In this document: one piece after another, positions 8,284 through 16,400 of the stretch | Layout of the letters: each line of letters begins with the position of its first letter | Numbering within the stretch: position 1 is the stretch's first letter | Source of the DNA: Mucilaginibacter phyllosphaerae | GTDB lineage: Bacteria; Bacteroidota; Bacteroidia; Sphingobacteriales; Sphingobacteriaceae | Assembly: GCF_004378255.1 (NCBI RefSeq) | Contig: NZ_SNQG01000001.1 | Coordinates: forward strand, 62,001-126,000 | DNA: 64,000 nt | Reading direction: 5' to 3' | The notes under the pieces: model-generated | What the model was told of the DNA's origin: nothing | The model's input: only the letters and a program-made list of their open reading frames with translations | Databases searched by the model: none | Program-made: the position numbers and the translations under genes

Positions 8284-9001
8284 ATACCATCTGTTTTTCG
8301 GCCCATTTCAACCCTTTCGGCAATTCAGTATTACTAAATTCAATATGGATAACCTTGCGCGTTTTATTATTGGTAGTGCGGTTAGAAGCATGTAGCAATA
8401 AAGGCCTCATAAACATAATGCCTCCTGCATTAACATTACAGGTATGTTCGGTTTCTTTTTGCCAATCAATGGTTTCGGGGCGATAAATTCCTTTTAGATG
8501 TGACCCGGATATAACTTTTAAAGCACCATTGCCTTCACCTGTATCGTCAAGATGAATACAAATAGTAAAGTTATTCTCTAAAATATTTATCGGCGGTTGT
8601 ACAGTGAATTGATTCTGTTTAACCGTCCAGGGGCCGTAACCGGGTGTGTCAGTTTTCTTATCTACAGATATGGTGAGATCCTGATGCCATGCTACAAACC
8701 AATTCGATTTTTGAGGCTTATCAAAATAAATAGATTTTACCGTAAAGTATCTGTCACCAAACAATTCATTAATGATACCTTTTAACTTATCATTAAACAA
8801 TATCTGCTTTACTGCAGGGATCTCTTTAAGGAATTGCCTGATGGCAAATAGGTTATCTGTTTTGCGAAAAGTAGCATTAGAAGTGTCGGCTTTAGCTATT
8901 TCAATCAGTATAGCATCGATCTCTTCTTTAGTGTAAACTTCATTAATAATGCCATAACCATCCTTATAAAGCCTGGCTTTATTGTTTACATTATTTATCA
9001 T
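8273..9001 (-). CDS. Phytanoyl-CoA dioxygenase (PhyH) family protein
   Basis: The 242-residue protein is a 2-oxoglutarate/Fe(II) oxygenase. The facial triad reads His106-x-Asp108 (WHQDLTI) and His204 (LLHASNRT), with Arg-containing KVIHIEF after it for 2OG binding. The block ENNFTICIHLDDTGEGNGALKV... and GSHLKG is typical of PhyH proteins that hydroxylate small molecules. The substrate is unknown. It stands alone, divergent in position from nothing nearby, and overlaps the lipoprotein hydrolase gene tail-to-tail by 11 bases. Confidence 0.85.
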   Translation of the reverse strand: MINNVNNKARLYKDGYGIINEVYTKEEIDAILIEIAKADTSNATFRKTDNLFAIRQFLKEIPAVKQILFNDKLKGIINELFGDRYFTVKSIYFDKPQKSNWFVAWHQDLTISVDKKTDTPGYGPWTVKQNQFTVQPPINILENNFTICIHLDDTGEGNGALKVISGSHLKGIYRPETIDWQKETEHTCNVNAGGIMFMRPLLLHASNRTTNNKTRKVIHIEFSNTELPKGLKWAEKQMVFTI

Positions 9002-9065
9002 GCTTTTAAAGTCAAAGAGCGTAGAGTTAATGCGCTATGCTCTTTTTTAATTATATCAATACCAT

Positions 9066-11555
9066 TTACCTTTTCTGTTGTATTTTAACTTTTGCAGTCG
9101 CTACCTCAACCTCTTTGTTTCTTCTCAGTATCGACATAAAGAAGCCAAGAATCATGATAATGGTACCGGCCCACAAGAAATTGATATAAGGGAACTCAAT
9201 GGCCTTCATCACAATGAACTTTTTCTTGCTTTCGGGCTGCTGGTAAACCATTATTTCTACCTTACCGTCTGCAGGGGTTTTACCGGGGATAATTTTGGTA
9301 AAACGCAGTTTTAATCCGGGTTCTTCCAGTTTTTTGCCAAAATCAAATACCGCACGGCCCTTTATCATGTAAACGGGTTCGGTTTGGTAGGTTTTACCAT
9401 GGCTAATCACTTCCAGCTGTGCGCCTACGGCTATATCTTTATCAGTAAGGGGTATATTATGCAGCGTTGCATTCTTGTTTAAACCTTTTAGTACAATAAT
9501 ACCTTCGCGGTAGGTCATGGTATCACCAATAGCAATTTCATGGGCTACGGGGGCATCATATTCTTTATCCTCAGCTTCTGCATGTGATGCTTCCTGCTCT
9601 TGCGGGGCAGTACTGATCACGTTAGTCATGGTGATGTGGGTGTACAGGTCATGGAACAGGTAGTGCCTGGTATCCGGTGATGACGACATCCCCCCCTGCG
9701 ACTGGATCACATTGGGCCTCAGCCGGAAGGTTTCGGTCACTTTTCCATCCTTTACCCGCTGATAATCGATATTGAACAAGTGCTGTGCGCCTTCTACAGT
9801 ATTCCCCTTAAAGGTAACCATGTATCCACCCATTTTAACAGGCTCGTTACGGTAAAGCAAAATATTTTCTTTAGGATTTTCTTCTTTAGCAAACTCGGTG
9901 CTGTATTGCTCGCCGGTTAAGTTTTCTGATATTACCTTTTGCGTACCTGCAGATAATAAGGCACCAACCAATAACAAGCCAAAGCCAATGTGCGCTACCG
10001 CAGATCCGGCCAGTTTGTATTTGCCTTTAAGAGAATCGGCCAGGATCTTTCCGTTACCTACAATAGTGTAGATAGAGCACAGCATCACAATGATGAATAC
10101 AAAATGCAGCTTATAAAAGCCGGTAGCGTAAACGATCAGCCCGGTGATCAGTGCGGCAAATACCAGGTAAATAAGCGTGGTGATAAAGAAACGGGCAGTA
10201 TCGGTTTTTTTATATTTCAGGAATTGGGTAAAGCCGCTTAATAAGGCAATAACCACCGCAAACGATGCCTGTATCACATTATAATGCTTAACCGGATCTG
10301 TAGGCGGGGCAAGCTTGGTGCCAAACATCAGGTTCCACACCGGTACGGAGGTTACGATGATCAGGTGAAAGCAAGAAAGCCCCAGGAATACCGAACCTAC
10401 AAACATCCAAAATTCGCGCGAATAGGTTTCTTCATCCTTTTTGGTTATCGGCAGTTCTTTCCACCGGCTAACCAGCAGGTATATGGTTATCGCTAAAAAT
10501 ATCATTACACCAATTACCAGTTGCCAAAACAGCCCCAAATCGGTAAAGGCATGTACAGATGATTCGCCCAATACACCGCTTCTTGCAAGGAAAGAGGAAT
10601 ACCAAACCAGCACAAAAGCAATAAGTGTTAAAAAGGTTGCTGTAAAATAAGAGTGGCCGGTATTCTTAAAAACGATAAGCACGTGCACTGCCGCAACCAA
10701 TATCAGCCAGGGAAAAATAGACGCATTTTCTACAGGATCCCACGCCCAAAAACCACCAAAATTCAACGATTCATAGGCCCAAAAAGACCCCATTACTACC
10801 CCGGTACCTAATATCATGCATCCAAACAATGCATAAGGTATGGCAGCGCTTACCCACTCTTTATACCGCCTTTGCCATAGCCCGGCAACTGCATATGCAA
10901 AAGGTACAACCAGCGATGCCGTACCTAAAAACAACACCGGCGGATGGATGATCATCCAGTAATTTTGCAGCGAGGGGTTCATGCCCTTGCCATCTTTTAT
11001 AAAATCAAGGTAATTGGGGTTTTGAAAAATTGGCCCTTCGATAGCATTGCGCAGTAACAAAAACGGCGAACTGCCTATATGCATACTGCCTATTTGCAGG
11101 CCAAGCAGCATAGTGCCCAATACTACCTGGGTTAAAGCCATAACAGTCATTACCGGTTTTTCCCAGGTTTTGGCTTTCCAGATCAGGATGTTGCCTAAAA
11201 CGGCTGTCCAGAAGATCCAAAGCAAAAAGCCGCCCTCCTGCCCGTTCCAAAAGCCCGAGATCAGGTAATAAACCGGCAGCTCGCGCGAGGTGTACGACCA
11301 GGCGTAATGATATTCAAAATAATGATTATACAGGATATTAAACAGGCAAACGCCCATCCCGATGATGGCCACAGTATTTAACCGGTAACCCAAACGGCCC
11401 AGTTTAAGCCAGGAATTATCGCTTTTGGGGGCGGTTTCCTGCGTAGCAAAAAAGTAACAGATGAATGAAAAGAGAGCGGAGCCAAATGCAAGTACGACAA
11501 AAAACTGGCCCAAATCACCCGGTAAAAGGTGTTCGCCTTTAAAAACTTTATCCAT
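9066..11555 (-). CDS. ccmF: Cytochrome c maturation heme lyase component CcmF
   Basis: CcmF, with CcmH, transfers heme from CcmE to apocytochrome c on the outer face of the inner membrane. The 829-residue protein has many membrane segments, NGQEGGFLLW early on, MIIHPPVLFLG, and the WWD heme-handling motif WAWDPVENASIFPWL around residues 270-285. After the last group of membrane segments there is a long C-terminal periplasmic region (about residues 540-800) and a final membrane anchor; it is longer than the ~650 residues of E. coli CcmF. It lies 12 bases after ccmE, in one operon. No ccmH or ccmG is visible in the window. Confidence 0.93.
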   Translation of the reverse strand: MDKVFKGEHLLPGDLGQFFVVLAFGSALFSFICYFFATQETAPKSDNSWLKLGRLGYRLNTVAIIGMGVCLFNILYNHYFEYHYAWSYTSRELPVYYLISGFWNGQEGGFLLWIFWTAVLGNILIWKAKTWEKPVMTVMALTQVVLGTMLLGLQIGSMHIGSSPFLLLRNAIEGPIFQNPNYLDFIKDGKGMNPSLQNYWMIIHPPVLFLGTASLVVPFAYAVAGLWQRRYKEWVSAAIPYALFGCMILGTGVVMGSFWAYESLNFGGFWAWDPVENASIFPWLILVAAVHVLIVFKNTGHSYFTATFLTLIAFVLVWYSSFLARSGVLGESSVHAFTDLGLFWQLVIGVMIFLAITIYLLVSRWKELPITKKDEETYSREFWMFVGSVFLGLSCFHLIIVTSVPVWNLMFGTKLAPPTDPVKHYNVIQASFAVVIALLSGFTQFLKYKKTDTARFFITTLIYLVFAALITGLIVYATGFYKLHFVFIIVMLCSIYTIVGNGKILADSLKGKYKLAGSAVAHIGFGLLLVGALLSAGTQKVISENLTGEQYSTEFAKEENPKENILLYRNEPVKMGGYMVTFKGNTVEGAQHLFNIDYQRVKDGKVTETFRLRPNVIQSQGGMSSSPDTRHYLFHDLYTHITMTNVISTAPQEQEASHAEAEDKEYDAPVAHEIAIGDTMTYREGIIVLKGLNKNATLHNIPLTDKDIAVGAQLEVISHGKTYQTEPVYMIKGRAVFDFGKKLEEPGLKLRFTKIIPGKTPADGKVEIMVYQQPESKKKFIVMKAIEFPYINFLWAGTIIMILGFFMSILRRNKEVEVATAKVKIQQKR

Positions 11556-11567
11556 TAAAAAATCTAA

Positions 11568-11981
11568 TTATAAATTGGCGCTCTTTTGCGCTTTCGCCTC
11601 AGTAACATTCAGTTTATCATCGGTGTATTTAGACGGGCATTTCATCAAAATTTTTGATGCATGAAATTCATTGCCCTTCATCTGGCCGGTAAGTACAATT
11701 TGCTCCGAGCGCTCAAAGTCCTGCGGTTTGGTACCGGTAAAAACAACCTTGCATTCTTCGCCCTTATTATCCTTCATGTAAAACGAAAAATAGTTGGCAT
11801 CCTTGGTGGCATCGTAAAACAACTCTTTACTTTTGTTTAAATGGCCCACTACATGCAGTTCGCTTTTGGTGGTTTTGGCGTCATTAAATGAGCCATAAGT
11901 ACTTGTATTTGAATAGGTACTAATAATTACCGCAATAGCAACTGCAATAACAACAATACCTATGATGGCGCTTTTCTTCAT
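11568..11981 (-). CDS. ccmE: Heme chaperone CcmE, cysteine (CxxxY) variant
   Basis: CcmE binds heme covalently in the periplasm and passes it to CcmF. The 137-residue protein has an N-terminal membrane anchor (residues 5-22) and an OB-fold domain. Classical CcmE attaches heme through His in an HxxxY motif; here the position is Cys115-Pro-Ser-Lys-Tyr119, after EFHASKILMK. Such CxxxY CcmE proteins are described from archaea and some sulfate reducers, and this makes the protein part of that variant class. It is followed by ccmF after 12 bases. A TATTTTTG box at 12009-12016 fits as promoter. Confidence 0.92.
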   Translation of the reverse strand: MKKSAIIGIVVIAVAIAVIISTYSNTSTYGSFNDAKTTKSELHVVGHLNKSKELFYDATKDANYFSFYMKDNKGEECKVVFTGTKPQDFERSEQIVLTGQMKGNEFHASKILMKCPSKYTDDKLNVTEAKAQKSANL

Positions 11982-12008
11982 TTTTTGAGTTTAGCTGTAA
12001 ACAGTTTA

Positions 12009-12016
12009 CAAAAATA
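12009..12016 (-). promoter_or_regulatory. Putative -7 box of the ccmE-ccmF operon
   Basis: Read on the minus strand the sequence is TATTTTTG, an exact match to TAnnTTTG, 27 bases before the ccmE start. No good -33 TTG at 17-23 bases was found. Confidence 0.4.
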
Positions 12017-12139
12017 CAAAACGCAAAGCTAAATACGTTTATTACAAGGGATATATGTTATTTAGAATTATTATCAATAATAACTTAGAGGATGCATAAT
12101 GCTGGCCGCTTTGTAAATCTTAAAAAATAACACACTAAA

Positions 12140-12334
12140 CTACCATACCAGTTTGTAACTAATGCCCCTTACGTTAATGATCTGAATAGTAGGATCGGCT
12201 TGCAAATGCCGCCTTAATTTGGTCATGAATACGTCTGGGCTGCGTGCATTAAAAAAGCTTTCGTCGCACCAGATATTAACCAGTAAAGTTTTACGGGGTA
12301 CAACTTCGTGATGGTTTTTACAAAGCATTTTTAT
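12140..12334 (-). pseudogene. Relic of a response regulator: C-terminal winged-helix of an OmpR/PhoB-type protein
   Basis: The readable piece (about 65 codons) matches the second half of the OmpR-type DNA-binding domain: EVVPRKTLLVNIW, then RSPDVFMTKLRRHLQADP and the terminal INVRGISYKLVW hairpin. The receiver domain and the first half of the winged helix are gone. Upstream the same frame meets a stop (12356-12358) and other frames show histidine-kinase sensor sequence instead. A regulator of this size could not receive a signal or bind DNA normally, so I call it a remnant rather than a small gene. Confidence 0.75.
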
Positions 12335-12706
12335 AACACAGGGTACCCAATTTGATCACGATAAAAACCGGGCACAGGCAGGGTTGTATTATATGGCTTA
12401 TCAATTCCCTGCCCGTCAGTTTTTAAATAATATTTACAACCCTGTGTTCAGTATCCCAACTATCAATGGTATCTAACCTGATACTTACCCCCCGGTGCGG
12501 ATAACCGCTTTGTTAATAATACTCTTAACGAGTCGAAATAATCGCGTTTACAGCTATCTAACGCACGCTGCATTACAAGGTCAACATTTCCGTCAAATTG
12601 TTTTTTTTTAGCTTGTAAGCGTTGAAAATCCAGTACACCCGGAATACAATAATGCCGGCTAACGCCATGGCTGCGAGTAGAAATACAATCTTAAGTTTAG
12701 TTTCAT
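12331..12706 (-). pseudogene. Relic of a sensor histidine kinase: membrane anchor and sensor region, multiply frameshifted
   Basis: Reading the minus strand in successive frames restores a kinase N-terminus. A hydrophobic anchor (KLKIVFLLAAMALAGIIVF) leads to an A9 run (12601-12609) where one base appears lost. The other frame then gives VMQRALDSCKRDYFDSLR. After another shift near 12490 comes RLDTIDSWDTEHRVVNII (12423-12488), and after a third shift LKTDGQGIDKPYNTTLPV to a stop at 12331. The kinase core is absent: the piece runs directly into the response-regulator fragment, so an internal deletion fused both. The normal order kinase-regulator on one strand is kept. Confidence 0.7.
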
Positions 12707-12762
12707 GCTGGTTTACTTACTTAAGCTAAAGGTAATGTGCCCGCAAGTAATCACGAGGATCT

Positions 12763-12778
12763 GTTAACATTAGTTAAC
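12763..12778. promoter_or_regulatory. Paired GTTAAC palindromes, operator-like site
   Basis: Two copies of the palindrome GTTAAC start 10 bases apart (12763 and 12773), one helical turn, as in binding sites of OmpR-type dimers. The site lies about 57 bases upstream of the kinase relic's old start on the minus strand, where an autoregulated promoter would be expected. It also lies just downstream of the hypothetical gene at 12832. Function is inferred only from placement and symmetry. Confidence 0.35.
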
Positions 12779-12831
12779 GTAAAATAAGGATGAGTAAGGG
12801 AATTACGGCATGTAAGTTATGGGAAGCATTA

Positions 12832-13557
12832 TTATAAAAACAACCTGTAATTTTTATACCAGTAACTTTGTATAAAACCCCATTTATAATCTTTGTAATT
12901 GTTAATGACATTTATAGATAGCCGGCGTATTTCGGTTACTTTTTTACCGCGCTTTTTATAAATATATACGCCATCTTTAATATCGCTATCGGCACATTCG
13001 TAGCCTTCAATAGTACCAATTTTTACAGGCTTATAATTATCAATGTAAAACAGGTCGCTTGTCCAGTTCATATCTGCGCATCCACTGCGATGGTAAGAAT
13101 AGTAATACCTGGTGTTAGCTATGGCCATGGGCGCCGGGAAGGACTCAAAGCCAATAACTTCCTGATAGGTTTTTTTAGCTTTATTGTACAGCAGTAAACC
13201 TCTGATGCCCGGCACATTCTCTGAATGTACTATCCAGATATCTTTGTAGCCATCATTGTTAAAATCCTTAAACTTTGCGTTGCTTATATAAGACGAATCC
13301 CTGAAAATAGTATCGTTTTTTGAATTGAACACATACAAACCAACCTGCATGGTTCTCTGAATTGTATAATGCCGGCCATCCACAACATCGCTGGTTATAT
13401 CAAGTATGGTATCAACAACTTTGGGTACAGGTATTATTTTACTGATTATAGCCTTATGCATTACTGTTTTAGCTTTCACTACTTTTTTATCGCCGCTTTC
13501 TTTTTGTTTATACAAGATAATCAGCATCATAAAAACCAGAAAAAAAGCCTTTGGCAT
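12832..13557 (-). CDS. Hypothetical protein with FG-GAP/VCBS-like calcium-loop repeat
   Basis: The 241-residue protein begins with a hydrophobic leader (residues 1-16) that may be a signal peptide or anchor, followed by a Lys-rich linker. A single calcium-loop-like segment, FKDFNNDGYKDIWIVHSE (residues about 97-114), resembles FG-GAP/XAC2610-type proteins. Two Cys residues (GCADMNW and YECADSD) may form a disulfide in the exported domain. No catalytic motif is seen. It lies downstream of the GDH terminator and looks monocistronic. Base composition is A+T-rich like the gene at 603. Confidence 0.6.
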   Translation of the reverse strand: MPKAFFLVFMMLIILYKQKESGDKKVVKAKTVMHKAIISKIIPVPKVVDTILDITSDVVDGRHYTIQRTMQVGLYVFNSKNDTIFRDSSYISNAKFKDFNNDGYKDIWIVHSENVPGIRGLLLYNKAKKTYQEVIGFESFPAPMAIANTRYYYSYHRSGCADMNWTSDLFYIDNYKPVKIGTIEGYECADSDIKDGVYIYKKRGKKVTEIRRLSINVINNYKDYKWGFIQSYWYKNYRLFL

Positions 13558-13628
13558 AGCAATAAATTTGGCATCAATATAAATTAATTATGCAATAGTA
13601 TGATCAGTAAAAAGAATTTAAACTAAAA

Positions 13629-13647
13629 GAGCGCCTTTCGGGCGCTC
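13629..13647 (-). terminator. Rho-independent terminator of the glutamate dehydrogenase gene
   Basis: The 7-bp GC-rich stem GAGCGCC/GGCGCTC has a 5-base loop and, read on the minus strand, is followed by TTTTAGTTT. It lies 55 bases after the GDH stop codon. Confidence 0.75.
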
Positions 13648-13701
13648 CTTTATAAATATTGAAATTTTACTGATCTCTGATCTCGATTCGCTAATCACCG
13701 A

Positions 13702-15138
13702 TCACGGCCAAACACCAAGGTTTTGGTAAGATACCGCTATTTTGTTGATAGCGCCAACCATGGCTGCATTACGCAGGGTACCGATGGCAGGGTTACTTTT
13801 ATAGATCTCGCGAATCTCGTGGTAAGAGCGGATCATAGTATCTTCCAGACCGGAATTTACCAGTTCTAATTCTGATGCGCCTTTAACGATAGTTGCACGC
13901 TGTATCGGCGTCAATGGCACGCCGGTAATGCCTTCTACCATGTTAACCAGGTTAAGGTTAGAGTTCTCCTCAAATCTGCGGTTGATACGGCCAAATGCTA
14001 CGTGGCTCAGGTTTTTCAACCACTCAAAGTATGATACGGTTACACCGCCTGCGTTGGCATACATATCCGGGATGATCATACCTCCTGCTTTATAAAATGC
14101 TTCTTCAGCCTCAGGAGAGGTTGGACCGTTTGCACCTTCGGCAATAATTTTTGCTTTAATGCTGCCGATATTTTGGGCAGTTATCTGATTTTCTAAGGCG
14201 GCAGGTACTAAAATATCACATGGCTGCTCCAGGCCGTCCATGGTGTTTTTAAATTCCTGTTTAGCACCTGCGTAACCCAGGATAGAACCGGTTGATTTAC
14301 GATGCTGAAATACAGCCTCCACATCTAAGCCATCTTCGTTATAAATAGCCCCTTCAAACTCGCAAAGGCCAACTATAACCGCACCAAATTCTGATAAGAA
14401 CTTAGCCGAATAGTAGCCCACATTACCCAAACCCTGCACAATTACCTTTTTGCCAGACAGGCCTGCAGTTAAGCCTATCTTTTGCATGTCTTCGCCAACG
14501 CTAACACATTCGCGTACGGCTATAGCCACACCACGGCCGGTAGCCTCGCGGCGGCCGGCTATACCGTGTAAAGAGATTGGTTTACCCGTAACCGCGCCTA
14601 AGGCATCCAGCTGGCCGGGGTTCATGGTAGCATAGGTATCGGCTATCCAGCCCATTTCGCGCTCGCCAGATCCATAATCTGGTGCAGGCACATCAATACT
14701 TGGGCCTATAAAATTCTTTTTGATCAGCTCTACCGTGTAACGGCGGGTAATATTTTCCAACTCGCCTACAGAGTAACTTTTCGGGTTGATTTTGATACCG
14801 CCTTTTGCACCGCCAAAAGGCACGTTTACAATGGCACATTTATAGGTCATTAAGGCGGCAAGCGCCATAACCTCGTCCTCGTTTACCATTTCGCTGTAGC
14901 GGATACCGCCTTTGGTTGGCGACTGGTGGTGCGAGTGCTCTACGCGCCAGGCATCAATAACTTCAAAGCTGTTGCCCTTGCGTATCGGGAAACGGAAACG
15001 ATAAACACTGTTACATGATTTTATCTGGTCTAATAAACCTGCATCGTGTTTGGTGAATTGCGCCGCATGATCAAAGTTTTTACAAACATCACTAAAAAAG
15101 TGAGTCTCCTGATCTGCAGTCGGATTATTGATATTCAT
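13702..15138 (-). CDS. Glu/Leu/Phe/Val dehydrogenase (NAD(P)-glutamate dehydrogenase)
   Basis: This 478-residue enzyme interconverts glutamate and 2-oxoglutarate plus ammonia. The catalytic Lys region reads [13 protein letters not shown], followed by [18 protein letters not shown] and the Rossmann motif [16 protein letters not shown]. The C-terminal part has [12 protein letters not shown] and [16 protein letters not shown], classic for hexameric GDH. The N-terminus contains [23 protein letters not shown]. Coenzyme preference cannot be fixed by eye. It lies between ccm genes but has its own terminator and 157-base upstream gap, so it is probably a separate transcript. Confidence 0.93.
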   Translation of the reverse strand: MNINNPTADQETHFFSDVCKNFDHAAQFTKHDAGLLDQIKSCNSVYRFRFPIRKGNSFEVIDAWRVEHSHHQSPTKGGIRYSEMVNEDEVMALAALMTYKCAIVNVPFGGAKGGIKINPKSYSVGELENITRRYTVELIKKNFIGPSIDVPAPDYGSGEREMGWIADTYATMNPGQLDALGAVTGKPISLHGIAGRREATGRGVAIAVRECVSVGEDMQKIGLTAGLSGKKVIVQGLGNVGYYSAKFLSEFGAVIVGLCEFEGAIYNEDGLDVEAVFQHRKSTGSILGYAGAKQEFKNTMDGLEQPCDILVPAALENQITAQNIGSIKAKIIAEGANGPTSPEAEEAFYKAGGMIIPDMYANAGGVTVSYFEWLKNLSHVAFGRINRRFEENSNLNLVNMVEGITGVPLTPIQRATIVKGASELELVNSGLEDTMIRSYHEIREIYKSNPAIGTLRNAAMVGAINKIAVSYQNLGVWP

Positions 15139-15295
15139 AATTTAGAATTGGATAAATAATTAATTCCTTAAAAAAGTGCACAAATTTGGTATATTTTTTA
15201 TCAATAATGCAAATTTAAAAAGTTAGTGTATCCGTAACACATCATACTGCTATGGTTTAAAACATGGTTTAAACCGTATATGCCACGCTTTTGAT

Positions 15296-15505
15296 CTAAT
15301 TTTCCTTCTCTAATTTTTTCAATCTTCTGTCAATACTGAACAGGTAAACGGCCAGGCCGGCAAAAATGATGCAAATGGTAGCGATCACCACATATATTTT
15401 GCCCGAACTCCGTAATACATCTGCCATTTCTACCGGCTGTGCCTGTTGCGCAGAAGCAATTGCAAAGCAAAAAAGTAAAGGCAATAAAAAAGCAAGTTTC
15501 TTCAT
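15296..15505 (-). CDS. CcmD-like small membrane protein
   Basis: Starting at 15505 gives 69 residues with a signal peptide (MKKLAFLLPLLFCFAIASAQ), one membrane segment (about residues 37-58) and a short basic-acidic cytoplasmic tail RRLKKLEKEN. This is the usual layout of the CcmD family, which in system I releases holo-CcmE from the CcmABC complex. An upstream Met (15520) would overlap ccmC by 14 bases and add only five residues before the signal peptide. Its position directly after ccmC supports the call. Confidence 0.75.
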   Translation of the reverse strand: MKKLAFLLPLLFCFAIASAQQAQPVEMADVLRSSGKIYVVIATICIIFAGLAVYLFSIDRRLKKLEKEN

Positions 15506-15506
15506 A

Positions 15507-16181
15507 TTAATTAATGGCATTCTTTTTATTTTCTATTAAACGGATGCGGTACCTAACGGTAGCTATCCATAGGGCAATAAAGCTCCAGCCCAGCATGGCG
15601 GGGTAAAAAGCCAGTTTCATACCGTTATCCAGATCGTACCGGCCAAACGCTGGGTTACCGCCGCTGCCGGGGTGCAGGGAGTCTGTCATTCGTGGTAAAA
15701 CAAATATCAGCACAATCATCACCGGGAAAGCAAAAATGTTGTATATGGCCGATATTTTGGCGCGCTTTTGTTCCTCATCTATCGAGTTACGCAACACCAG
15801 GTAGGCACAATAAAGTAAAAAAGCTATGGCAGCACTGTTTTGTTTAGAGTCGCCGCTCCAGAATTCGCCCCAGGCGTATTGAGCCCACAGCATCCCTGTT
15901 AACAGCCCCAGGGTGTAAAACATTAAACCGGTATTTACACACTCAACAGCAGCCAGGTCATGCTCTTCTTTACCGCTGCGCAGATATTTAATGCTGTAAT
16001 ATACAGATACTACAAAAACAGTCAGCATCCCCATCCACATAGGTACGTGGAAATACAAATTCCTTATCGTTTCATGAATTATTGGCAACCGCGGAACGCG
16101 AAATAACAAGCCGGTGATAAAGGTTGAAAATACCAGTAATACTGCTATTACTTTCCACCATGTTTGATAAATGAATTTCAT
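15507..16181 (-). CDS. ccmC: Heme exporter/handling protein CcmC
   Basis: CcmC presents heme to CcmE at the outer face of the membrane. Starting at the ATG at 16181 the protein has 224 residues and six membrane segments. The WWD-type motif is present as YAWGEFWSGDSKQNSAAIAFLL (residues about 105-125) with flanking His residues in LYFHVPMWMGML and DSLHPGSG. The longer start (16199) would use a TTG that sits inside a TAACTTTG -7 box, so the ATG is preferred. The ccmD-like gene follows at once. Confidence 0.9.
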   Translation of the reverse strand: MKFIYQTWWKVIAVLLVFSTFITGLLFRVPRLPIIHETIRNLYFHVPMWMGMLTVFVVSVYYSIKYLRSGKEEHDLAAVECVNTGLMFYTLGLLTGMLWAQYAWGEFWSGDSKQNSAAIAFLLYCAYLVLRNSIDEEQKRAKISAIYNIFAFPVMIVLIFVLPRMTDSLHPGSGGNPAFGRYDLDNGMKLAFYPAMLGWSFIALWIATVRYRIRLIENKKNAIN

Positions 16182-16196
16182 ATTTAAATTATGCGG

Positions 16197-16204
16197 CAAA
16201 GTTA
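16197..16204 (-). promoter_or_regulatory. Putative -7 box of ccmC-ccmD
   Basis: The minus strand reads TAACTTTG, an exact TAnnTTTG match, 15 bases before the ATG at 16181. It argues against translation starting at the TTG at 16199. Confidence 0.4.
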
Positions 16205-16400
16205 ATAATTAGTAGAGTTGATTTGTACACCCTGCGTCATTATTAGCAATGTTTCATCAGGCGCGCATATCAGTTATGATTGTTATTTGAATAGGTTTAT
16301 GGAATTAGAAGTTTTATAGCGAACAAGCTTAAGCTATTACCGGAAGTTTACTTAATAAGCCAATAACAGCGAAGCCAATGTGACTTAAGGGCCAAGCTTG

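Noticed and set aside
12140-12328. A 62-residue response-regulator-like reading frame as an intact small gene
   Set aside because: It lacks the receiver domain and most of the winged helix and is continuous with degraded kinase sequence, so it is part of a pseudogene.
12379-12444. 10-bp inverted repeat CAGGGTTGTA / TACAACCCTG
   Set aside because: It lies inside the degraded kinase gene with a 46-base loop and no T-run; probably chance.
16197-16199. TTG start for ccmC
   Set aside because: It lies inside a TAACTTTG -7 box and the ATG at 16181 gives a normal N-terminus.
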